Shown one piece after another: positions 25,460 to 34,204 of a DNA stretch of 64,000 bases. Source of the stretch: Paramagnetospirillum magnetotacticum MS-1 (GTDB taxonomy: Bacteria; Pseudomonadota; Alphaproteobacteria; Rhodospirillales; Magnetospirillaceae); assembly GCF_000829825.1 (NCBI RefSeq), contig NZ_JXSL01000025.1, positions 1 to 64,000 of the forward strand. Direction: 5' to 3'. Numbering within the stretch: position 1 is the first letter of the stretch; every line of letters starts with the position of its first letter. The notes under the pieces are model-generated. The model worked only from the letters and a program-made list of their open reading frames with translations. It did not search any database and was not told the DNA's origin. Made by a program: the position numbers and the translations under genes.

Positions 25460-25738
25460 TCAAACAAGATCGGATGGAAGCGGTTGAGTCGGAATATAAA
25501 AGTCTCGATCTCCCAGCACGGTGATGGCGACGATGCGAAATTCACTTTGCTGGAAAAAGCTATGAAGCCGAGCATGCAGAATGCCGTCCACCGTTGACCA
25601 TACCCTGGTGATTTTCCAAACCTTGCTGGGTGGATCGCCAACCTTCACGTAAAGATCGCCTGGCTGGATCACTGGATTCTTGCGTCCAAAAAAAACATGC
25701 CCGGTCAATTCCAATCTGCCAAATCCTGCTAATGCCAA
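25460..25738 (-). CDS. Small island protein of unknown function (92 aa)
   Basis: No family recognised. The sequence looks like a compact beta-rich domain: PGDLYVKVGDPPSKVWKITR, HARLHSFFQQSEFRI, VLGDRDFYIP. The only upstream start is a TTG at 25738. It lies upstream of the LemA-like gene on the same strand, with a 90-bp gap, so they may be cotranscribed. Confidence 0.45.
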   Translation of the reverse strand: MALAGFGRLELTGHVFFGRKNPVIQPGDLYVKVGDPPSKVWKITRVWSTVDGILHARLHSFFQQSEFRIVAITVLGDRDFYIPTQPLPSDLV

Positions 25739-25850
25739 TCATGGCACTTCAATCTATCAGACGATAGAAACGACAGAGTGTGATTTTCCATTTGAGAATT
25801 CGTTAGCCGATCACCGAGAATAGGTCATCTTTGGTGGCTATATTCCAAGC

Positions 25851-26117
25851 TTGGTCGTTCGAAGATCCAAGCCATTGGATGAAAAATTTATAGGGTTTTC
25901 AATGCGTTTCTATTCCAACTTGTCGATGCGGGACCGAAGTCGCCGGAATGCCCGCCAAATTGATCCCGATGCCCCGAAGCTGAAATTCCGAGCTCAGGGA
26001 TTCATCGGCGGTCGGTGGACGATCAAGGTATTCTGGGCAAGAGCCGCCGAAGCGTCCGGCATTGCTCGCCGGATGTTCGATGCCAGCAGCGAGATCGAAC
26101 TGATCCCAGCCACCTGA
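25851..26117 (+). CDS. Small basic hypothetical protein (up to 88 aa)
   Basis: Not recognised. It is Arg-rich (MRDRSRRNARQID) with a hydrophobic-aromatic core (RAQGFIGGRWTIKVFWARAA). The start may be TTG 25851 or, more likely, ATG 25902. Weak evidence of being real: moderate G/C bias at third positions and isolation between AT-rich stretches. Confidence 0.35.
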   Translation: MVVRRSKPLDEKFIGFSMRFYSNLSMRDRSRRNARQIDPDAPKLKFRAQGFIGGRWTIKVFWARAAEASGIARRMFDASSEIELIPAT

Positions 26118-26123
26118 ACGACA

Positions 26124-26144
26124 AAAGTTGAGATTCCCAACTTT
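26124..26144. repeat. Short inverted repeat in island
   Basis: AAAGTTG-AGATTCC-CAACTTT is a 7-bp perfect inverted repeat, just after the stop codon at 26117 and 21 bp before a longer inverted repeat. It may be part of the same structured region. Confidence 0.4.
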
Positions 26145-26165
26145 CCAGCATTCAGGTCAGTCCCG

Positions 26166-26213
26166 GAAATCCCTACCGAAATTTCTATCCCGAGGAGTTT
26201 CGGTAGGGATTTC
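26166..26213. repeat. 16-bp perfect inverted repeat between convergent island genes
   Basis: GAAATCCCTACCGAAA (26166-26181) and TTTCGGTAGGGATTTC (26198-26213) are perfect inverted repeats around a 16-nt spacer. The element is flanked by AT-rich DNA and lies between convergent genes. It has no U-tract directly after it. It could be a bidirectional terminator or a remnant of a small mobile element. Confidence 0.6.
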
Positions 26214-26319
26214 GATCATCAAAATATAAATGTATCGACTGTCAGATTAATTGCGCCGATAGAAAAATATAAATTATTTTTTCACATCTGTGAGGCGGCG
26301 TAATATCTTCTGTATTTTT

Positions 26320-26859
26320 TTAAGAAAGCATTCGTAAGCTAACAAATATCAGAACTACACATATGACGCCAAATGATATCAATGATAACTTACTGGCCAT
26401 CCTTTTTAGCAAAGCGCCTAGGAAAATCATGCAGAGAGCAGTAATTAGTATGGTTCCGCCAATTAACAAATAAAATCCAGAGTATAAAGCAATTGACTTA
26501 TCCGCTTCAGTCTTAATGTATCCAGGAACAAAAAACATCAGCATAAAAATTATAGCACCGAGTCCCAAGACTTGCAAAAGCTTGCCTGCAGCCAATTGAG
26601 TGTTATCGCCTCGGTCAATCCAGCGCCCAGCTTGTACTATGGAAAGGCCAAAAAATATCCAAGGCGTTGATTTTAGAGCTATAGTTGATAATATATAATC
26701 AAAACGCAAGACATCGAGGTATATATAGCTAAAATATGTCGGCTCTATAATTTTAGCCGCTACAATTAGCCAGCCTACATAGCGGGCAATACGAGCGGAT
26801 AGCGCACTTTTATCAGACTTATCTGGCGCAATAGCTGATGTATTGTTATCGGTATCCAT
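26320..26859 (-). CDS. Membrane protein of unknown function (179 aa)
   Basis: Four to five hydrophobic segments: about residues 25-42, 55-75, 92-112, 125-150 and 158-178. The N-terminal 20 residues are polar and acidic. No family recognised. The DNA is AT-rich, unlike host genes, consistent with acquisition. It lies downstream of the histidine kinase gene on the same strand (gap about 120 bp), so they may be linked. Confidence 0.65.
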   Translation of the reverse strand: MDTDNNTSAIAPDKSDKSALSARIARYVGWLIVAAKIIEPTYFSYIYLDVLRFDYILSTIALKSTPWIFFGLSIVQAGRWIDRGDNTQLAAGKLLQVLGLGAIIFMLMFFVPGYIKTEADKSIALYSGFYLLIGGTILITALCMIFLGALLKRMASKLSLISFGVICVVLIFVSLRMLS

Positions 26860-26978
26860 TCCGCCTCCAATTAGAGATCAACAAACTAAAATCTTGTACG
26901 GCAGATATCAGATGAAGGCTGGTCTGCTCGATCCAGGAACGAGGGTCGATGCTCTGAACCTCAATGAGAGCACAAATA

Positions 26979-28748
26979 TTAGCTGGAGGATATCTGGGCA
27001 CCAACCCCGGCTCGAAGCGTGAAGAAGAACGTCGCTCCTTGTCCCGGTTCAGACTCCACCCAAATGCTCCCTCCAAAACGGTGAACGATCCGGCGACACA
27101 AGGCTAAGCCGATACCAGTTCCTGCTCTCTCCGATGCCGGGCTGAGCCGCTGGAAAATTTCGAAAATTTTGTCGTGGTACTCATCTTCGATCCCAATGCC
27201 ATTATCGGTGACAGCGAAGCGCCACCAGCCTTGCTTGACTCGCTCAGCCTTCACCGAAAGTGACGGGCTACGTTCTGTAGAACGGTATTTGATGCCATTT
27301 CCCAAAAGGTTCTGAAACAGGCTGGTGAGACGGGTCTGCTCAGCCATCACCATTGGAAGATCACCAACTGTGATTTGGACGCAACCCTCTTCGATGTCTA
27401 CCTTCAGATTTTCCAGTGCCTGGGCAACTGCCTCGCTTGCCGAGGTAGGCTGCAATAACAGCGATTGACTTGTTGTCCGTGAATATTCCAGCAGATCACT
27501 GATCAAGCTGCTCATCTGTTTCGAGTTTTTTACGATAAAATCGATGAAATCATCGGCGTCGGCGTCCAACTTTCCTTTGTAGCGGCGCTCGAGAAGCTGG
27601 GTGTAGCTGATAATGTTACGCAACGGCGTTTGGAGATCATGCGATGACACGTAGGCAAATTGTTCAAGATCAAGGTTTGACTGCAAGAGCTGCTCGTTGT
27701 TTTTAATTATTTCGTTCTGAGCAACTACACGATCAGTGATGTTGTCGAAAATGACGGCGAAATACCCTTTTTGCGTGCTAAATACTGAGATGACAAACCA
27801 CAAATTAAGCGACAAAACATGCCTTTCGACTCGCTCGGGCTGCCCCGTATCAGCGACACGAAAATAAATGTCAAAAAGCTCTGAATCTTTCTCCTTCAGA
27901 TCTGGGATAACTTCACTAACCCTTTTCCCAACAACATCACAGAGGCCTGTCAATAATGTAAAATTTTTGTTTACTGCTAAATATGTGAAATCAACAGGAG
28001 CTCCATCAATATACTCAACTTTATGATAGGCAAACCCGCTCAGCATTCCGTCAAATAATGACCTATATTGCTTTTCGCTTTCTGCAATTCTGTCTTCCAG
28101 CGACTTTCTTTCCGTTATATCTCTGGCAACGCCAAACAAGCCAAGCAATTGATGGCCTTCTCCATAAAATGGCCCCTTATTACTCAGAAAGGTACATATC
28201 CCATTTGGGGTGGTCATCACCTCCTCGACGGTGCTAACAACTCCTCCCTCCATGATCTGGCGGTCAACCTCCATCAGTGCCTCGGCTTCTCCTGGCAGGA
28301 AGATGGAACGGTCATCATGTCCGATTACTTCGCTACTTTCCTTGCCAACAAATCGACCGGCTTGACGATTGAACAGTTGATAACGTCCCGAGGTATCCTT
28401 GATATATATGGCATCCGTCGATTTATCGGCGATAACCTCTAGTAGGCTCAACGCCTCAAGTTTTGCTGCTTGCTCCCGCTCTACCGCTGCATGCAAATCG
28501 GTCAGCTTGATGACCATGCGCATCATAAGCCTGTAGAGAATGAAGGTGGTCAGGGCGACGAAAGCCAAGCCTTTGTAAACGCTAATGTCGGCAGCCTGCC
28601 TAGCGTTGCCTACGAAATACGCAAGGGAATTGTCAGATACGATTATCCATGTTGCAGCTATAGCCGCATAAATGAGGGCAATCTTGGCTGGGCCGGATGA
28701 CTTAGAGGGGCTCAGCTGCCGTGCGCTGCCTGTAGGGCTTTGGGACAT
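26979..28748 (-). CDS. PAS-domain sensor histidine kinase (589 aa)
   Basis: Two N-terminal membrane helices (about 20-45 and 55-80) are followed by two PAS domains (about 105-215, DAIYIKDTSGRYQLFNRQAG; and about 225-340). Then comes HisKA with SSHDLQTPLRNIISY and a complete HATPase: LFQNLLGNGIKYRS, DNGIGIEDEYHD and GTGIGLALCRRIV. All catalytic boxes are intact, unlike the kinase at 1942-3639. No response regulator is encoded on the island. The ATG at 28748 is preferred to TTG 28754. The gene has a lower G+C content than the host genes. Confidence 0.93.
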   Translation of the reverse strand: MSQSPTGSARQLSPSKSSGPAKIALIYAAIAATWIIVSDNSLAYFVGNARQAADISVYKGLAFVALTTFILYRLMMRMVIKLTDLHAAVEREQAAKLEALSLLEVIADKSTDAIYIKDTSGRYQLFNRQAGRFVGKESSEVIGHDDRSIFLPGEAEALMEVDRQIMEGGVVSTVEEVMTTPNGICTFLSNKGPFYGEGHQLLGLFGVARDITERKSLEDRIAESEKQYRSLFDGMLSGFAYHKVEYIDGAPVDFTYLAVNKNFTLLTGLCDVVGKRVSEVIPDLKEKDSELFDIYFRVADTGQPERVERHVLSLNLWFVISVFSTQKGYFAVIFDNITDRVVAQNEIIKNNEQLLQSNLDLEQFAYVSSHDLQTPLRNIISYTQLLERRYKGKLDADADDFIDFIVKNSKQMSSLISDLLEYSRTTSQSLLLQPTSASEAVAQALENLKVDIEEGCVQITVGDLPMVMAEQTRLTSLFQNLLGNGIKYRSTERSPSLSVKAERVKQGWWRFAVTDNGIGIEDEYHDKIFEIFQRLSPASERAGTGIGLALCRRIVHRFGGSIWVESEPGQGATFFFTLRAGVGAQISSS

Positions 28749-28932
28749 GGCCAATCCTTGCGCTTTGCGCCCAATGGACCACCCTAATTTAATCTTTAGT
28801 ATGGCGTTTGTATAGCCGCCGTTAACGGCGAAGGGTCGCTTAGCGGCGTACTGACGCTATCGACGCCAATGTAACTTGAAATCGCCCTTGCCATCCGCTA
28901 TTCACCTCCGCCAAGGGTGGGGGGATAACGAA

Positions 28933-29139
28933 ATGACCTGGAAAACAGGCTTCGTGACGCAGGTAGAGATCAAGCGGCTGGCAGCTCAGGTGGTTGCCAA
29001 CCTCAATGCCACAGCTTCGACGGATGATATCTTGCGCCTTTGCATCGGCATGGCGTTGGCCAAAGACCTCGTGGACAATGACCTCGTGAGCCTTTTGGCG
29101 GAGGTCGGCACTCGCCTCGGTCTTTCGCTGGTGGCTTAG
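28933..29139 (+). CDS. Small island protein of unknown function (68 aa)
   Basis: Not recognised. It is mainly helical (VEIKRLAAQVVANLNATAST, then DDILRLCIGMALAKDLVDND). The start ATG 28933 follows GGGGATAACGAA, a plausible ribosome-binding site. It is divergent from the histidine kinase gene. The end overlaps the stop of the convergent small gene at 29136. Confidence 0.5.
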   Translation: MTWKTGFVTQVEIKRLAAQVVANLNATASTDDILRLCIGMALAKDLVDNDLVSLLAEVGTRLGLSLVA

Positions 29140-29339
29140 AGCTTCAAGGCTACCACAAGGTATTTTCCTGATGATGCCTGGGCAAGTTGACGCTTGAACA
29201 GGTCTATTCGCTGGCCAATTTCTCCCGAGCTTGAAACTTCAGCTACGGCAGCAATTGTGGATGATCTCAGAAATGGCTCAAGGGCAGATTTTGCAGGCTT
29301 GGAGACAAGAAGGGTTTGAAGTGGGGTTGACGCATTCAT
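29136..29339 (-). CDS. Small hypothetical protein downstream of integrase (67 aa)
   Basis: Unknown. The ATG at 29339 has GAGAG just upstream and lies 53 bp after the recombinase stop, so it could be a cotranscribed accessory factor such as an excisionase. No helix-turn-helix was recognised, so that role is only a possibility. Confidence 0.4.
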   Translation of the reverse strand: MNASTPLQTLLVSKPAKSALEPFLRSSTIAAVAEVSSSGEIGQRIDLFKRQLAQASSGKYLVVALKL

Positions 29340-29392
29340 AATTTCTCTCGGAATAAGTTCTGGTCAGAATTATTTATTCCTAATTTTCCTTC

Positions 29393-30637
29393 CTAAAGAT
29401 CCACCATGTCGAACCCCTCCTTGCTCCTGTCTAGGGTGCGAGTGAGCTCAGCTATCATTTCTGCGGTACGCACATGTGCATAATGGGTTTCGAGGTAGCT
29501 GACTGAACAGCCCATGTTCTGGGCCAGCAGCAGCGGATTGGTATCACCGTTCATGATGCGAAACGTGGCATAGGTATGGCGCAGGGAGTAGTAGGTCAGC
29601 TTGGCGGCTTCCATGCCTGCCGCTGCCATCAGGCTCTTCCATTGCCTGTAGTACTCGGCCTTAGCGAGAGGCTCTCCCGTTTTCTGATCGGCGAACAGGT
29701 AATCTTTTTTGTCGGTGAACCGAGAGGTTTCCTTTAGCCGCCTGAAATAGCTTCCTCCCCGGCCAATGACTTCCCTGCTCTTCCCGGTCTTGGTGATGTC
29801 TGCGCTGAGAATCAGCCGAACAGTAAGATTGGCGTCCTTGGCGTCAGGGCTTTTGCCCCTTTCGGCCATGATGCTGGCAACATTAAACCATCTGAGCCGC
29901 CTCAATTCGCCGAACCGAATGCCCGTATTGACGGAAATCAGTATGAAATCTCGGATGATCTGGCGGACCAGCTTCTCGTCGTCATCCTTTGAGGAATTGA
30001 TCCACCCTCTGAACGAACGATAGAACTGCTGATATTCCTGCGGCAGAAACGCTTCCCGCCTTGGAACCTCCTTGATCTTCAGTTTTTCCCATAACGGAAG
30101 CTGATGGTGGGTCGCTCGTCTGGCCTCGATGGCTTCCTTGAACAGATGCCCAATCGTCGATCGCTCGTTTTTGATTGTGATGAGGGAGGCGTCACCAAGG
30201 CGGAATGTCGTGTACTTCCTGAACGCTTCCCCCTGAATCTTGTTAATCCGGGTCGTTGAGCCGAGGAAGCGTTCAAGGGCACGAAGCTGACTGCGGACGG
30301 TCACCAATCTGCCAGCTGTTATAAGCCCCTTTGTAACCTCGATCTGCCGCTTATCCATGTACCACTCGACCAATTCGCCAAGGGTGCATGAAAATATTCG
30401 CTCGCCATTTCTGGCTGCCACCCTCAGATCAAGAACAATGTCATCGGCCATCTTGAAGGCTTTATCACGGTCCTTGGTCTTCAGTGATTTTGTGAGGTAC
30501 TTCCCCTCATCTGCAATCCAGCACGAAAAGTAGTAATTTCCGCCAGATTTCTTTGTTTTGTATATTTTAGCCGAGCTATTTGGGATTTTCTCGACGTCAT
30601 AGGTCCATTTGTCGTGATCATCAGTTGAATTATGCAT
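29393..30637 (-). CDS. Tyrosine recombinase (island integrase, 414 aa)
   Basis: Site-specific integrase, presumed to insert the island at guaA. The N-terminal part (about 20-65) resembles an arm-binding domain, a SAM-like core-binding domain follows (about 85-190), then the catalytic domain. Catalytic residues: Arg in NTGIRFGELRRL, Arg-His in YSLRHTYATF, and the His and nucleophile Tyr in YLETHYAHV. The His that usually precedes LRHT is Tyr here, as in some relatives. ATG 30637 is chosen over TTG 30643. It is oriented like guaA and next to its end. Confidence 0.93.
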   Translation of the reverse strand: MHNSTDDHDKWTYDVEKIPNSSAKIYKTKKSGGNYYFSCWIADEGKYLTKSLKTKDRDKAFKMADDIVLDLRVAARNGERIFSCTLGELVEWYMDKRQIEVTKGLITAGRLVTVRSQLRALERFLGSTTRINKIQGEAFRKYTTFRLGDASLITIKNERSTIGHLFKEAIEARRATHHQLPLWEKLKIKEVPRREAFLPQEYQQFYRSFRGWINSSKDDDEKLVRQIIRDFILISVNTGIRFGELRRLRWFNVASIMAERGKSPDAKDANLTVRLILSADITKTGKSREVIGRGGSYFRRLKETSRFTDKKDYLFADQKTGEPLAKAEYYRQWKSLMAAAGMEAAKLTYYSLRHTYATFRIMNGDTNPLLLAQNMGCSVSYLETHYAHVRTAEMIAELTRTLDRSKEGFDMVDL

Positions 30638-30724
30638 TTTCAATGACCCACGCTGTTTGCAACTCGTTGGAGTTTGGCCTGCGCTAATCCATTGAAAAAC
30701 AACAACACTAGAATCGCAACATCA

Positions 30725-30749
30725 AAGTTACTAAGTCATTTAGTAACTT
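30725..30749. promoter_or_regulatory. 10-bp perfect inverted repeat between guaA and integrase
   Basis: AAGTTACTAA-GTCAT-TTAGTAACTT lies 88 bp upstream of the integrase start and 40 bp past the guaA stop, inside the element's end. It may bind the recombinase or a regulator, or form an AT-rich hairpin after guaA. Confidence 0.5.
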
Positions 30750-30786
30750 CTAACGCATTGATATTAAACAATTCTAGAGCTTCAAC

Positions 30787-32343
<1,557 letters not shown>

Positions 32344-32475
32344 GACTTCCTCCGGGGAATTCGAGGCCGGGACTTTAGCGATTCACCAAGCCTGGAACAA
32401 GCACTTGGCCGAGGTCAATTTCACATTGCCCCATTGGTGCTAGGGTCCGGGCCAATTCAGCCGGAAGGAACCGCC

Positions 32476-32964
32476 ATGCGCCGCCTCGTCGCCCTGATAT
32501 TCGTGCTGTTGGCTTCCGCCTGCTATCAGGTCGACGGCGAGACCGTTGCCGCCTCGGCATCCATTCGGGTCGATGGCGTCAAGGACGGTCGCTATCGCCG
32601 CCCTGACGGGGTCGAGGTGCGGGTGCGCTGGAACGAGGGCGAGAAGCAGTATGACGTCGCCTCGCCCGATGGTCCCACCGGCAAGGCCCGCGCCGCCCGT
32701 CTGGCGCCCGGCCTGTTCCTGGTGCAATACCTGGACGCGGCGCGCCTGACCCTGATGGCGGCGCCCAAGGGCGACGATGTGGTGCTGTTCTTCGCGGACA
32801 AGGTGGCCGAGCCCCGGTTGCTCAAGGCCCACGGCTTGGGATTGAAGCCCGGCCCCATCAACGCGCTCACCGGCCCGGCCCGCGCGGTGGCCGACTTCTA
32901 CAAGGATCTGGCCGTGTCGGGCGAGTTCCGGGAAGGCGAAAGGCTGATCTATCTGGGCGGCTAG
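32476..32964 (+). CDS. Putative lipoprotein of unknown function (162 aa)
   Basis: A lipoprotein signal is clear: MRRLVALIF, then the lipobox LLASAC with Cys about residue 16. The rest is beta-rich without a known domain (GVEVRVRWNEGEKQYDVASP). GGAAGG precedes the ATG. It is divergent from guaA and convergent with the MlaC-like gene. Probably an envelope protein. Confidence 0.8.
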   Translation: MRRLVALIFVLLASACYQVDGETVAASASIRVDGVKDGRYRRPDGVEVRVRWNEGEKQYDVASPDGPTGKARAARLAPGLFLVQYLDAARLTLMAAPKGDDVVLFFADKVAEPRLLKAHGLGLKPGPINALTGPARAVADFYKDLAVSGEFREGERLIYLGG

Positions 32965-32980
32965 ATGACCGGAAGAAACG

Positions 32981-33634
32981 TCACCCGTGCAGGGTGGCGT
33001 TTTCCTTTTCATTGGACTCGATCTTGCGCTTGAGCGCGTCCATCAGGGGCTCGATCTTGCCGCCCGAGCCGCGCAGCACCGAGGCGAAGTCGTCCTTCAT
33101 GGCGCGGATCAGGCTGACGCCTTGGGCGGACAGATCCATGATCACCGGCTTGCCCTCGGCGGTGGTCGCCACAATCCATTCCACCGGGATGGGGTCGCCC
33201 GGCTGGGACGGCAGCAGGGCCGAGGACTGCACCTTGACCGTGCTTCCCTGATCGACGCCGCCGGTCACCTTGACCAGGGTGCCGGGTTCGGCGCGGCCGA
33301 GGATGCCCACATAGGAGGTCACCAGATAGTGCACGAAGAGCTGGGAAAAGGCCTTCTGCTCGCTCTCGCTGATCTTGCCCCAATAGCGCCCGAGTATGCT
33401 GGCCGACAGCATGGACGGGTCCACATAGCGGCGAAGGAGATCGTCCAGCAGCCGGGTTCTCTCGGGCAGGGGATGAGTCTTGCCCACAAAGGTGGAAATA
33501 CCCTCGTTCACAGCGCTTTGAACGGTCTTGCGGCCCTGTTCCACATCGGCCGCCCCGGCTGTGCCGGGCGTCAGGAACACGCCTAGGATCAGCACCACAG
33601 CCAGTGCCGAACGCCGCAAGAGGGTCATCGCCAT
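32981..33634 (-). CDS. MlaC/Ttg2D-family periplasmic phospholipid-binding protein (217 aa)
   Basis: MlaC carries phospholipids between outer-membrane and inner-membrane parts of the Mla system. A signal peptide (RRSALAVVLILGVFLTPGTAGAA) is present. Family segments are RRYVDPSMLSASILGRYWG, FSQLFVHYLVTSYV and VEWIVATTAEGKPVIMDLSAQ, with the MlaC C-terminal SLIRAMKDDFASVLR. The start is the ATG at 33634 or the one 6 nt later. No other mla genes are in the window. Confidence 0.9.
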   Translation of the reverse strand: MAMTLLRRSALAVVLILGVFLTPGTAGAADVEQGRKTVQSAVNEGISTFVGKTHPLPERTRLLDDLLRRYVDPSMLSASILGRYWGKISESEQKAFSQLFVHYLVTSYVGILGRAEPGTLVKVTGGVDQGSTVKVQSSALLPSQPGDPIPVEWIVATTAEGKPVIMDLSAQGVSLIRAMKDDFASVLRGSGGKIEPLMDALKRKIESNEKENATLHG

Positions 33635-33712
33635 TTTAGGACAGGTCCTGTCGAAAGCTCGAATCACGCGTAGGGAATAGCGCAATTGGGGGGGGCGGGG
33701 CAATACCCTCGG

Positions 33713-34204
33713 TCATAGCGCGACGGTCAGGTGGGCGTGGCCGGTATGTTCGAGAAAGCGGACCAGTTCCGCAGGTGTCAGGGTGGTGGTCATGGTATTG
33801 CGCAAGGGGTGATAGTTGATCAGCTCCTGGGCCATCATCTCGGCGTCCAGAACCACGCTGACCCGGTATTCGCGGTCGTTGACGAGGGCGAAGGGCGTCA
33901 CCGATCCCGGTTCGATCCCCAAAACCTCGGTCAGCAGCGCGGCGGAACCGAAGGACAACCGGGCGGAACCGATCTTTTCCGGCAGGGATTTCAGGTCGAT
34001 GCGCCGTTCGGCGGGCGCCACCACCAGCCAGAGCCTTCCCTTGCCATCCTTGAGGAATAGGTTCTTGCAATGCGTGCCGGGGATGGAGCCCCAGACCCGG
34101 TGCCCCTCTTCCACGGTAAAGGCCGCGTCGTGATGGTGGGTGACCGCCCGGATATCCAGCCGGTCGAACAGCGCGAACAGGTCGTCTGGCGTGGCGGGCG
34201 GCAT
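33713..34204 (-). CDS. YbaK/ProX-type aminoacyl-tRNA deacylase (163 aa)
   Basis: A stand-alone editing-domain protein that hydrolyses mischarged tRNA, in ProX/PrdX relatives Ala-tRNA(Pro). The family pattern is visible: HHHDAAFTVEEG, then GTHCKNLFLKDGKGRLWLVV, with the conserved Lys in the NLFLKD segment, and SVTPFALVND followed by a terminal NYHPLRNTMTTTLT. The ATG at 34204 overlaps the stop of the upstream GGDEF/EAL gene by one base, so it is translated from the same transcript. Confidence 0.92.
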   Translation of the reverse strand: MPPATPDDLFALFDRLDIRAVTHHHDAAFTVEEGHRVWGSIPGTHCKNLFLKDGKGRLWLVVAPAERRIDLKSLPEKIGSARLSFGSAALLTEVLGIEPGSVTPFALVNDREYRVSVVLDAEMMAQELINYHPLRNTMTTTLTPAELVRFLEHTGHAHLTVAL

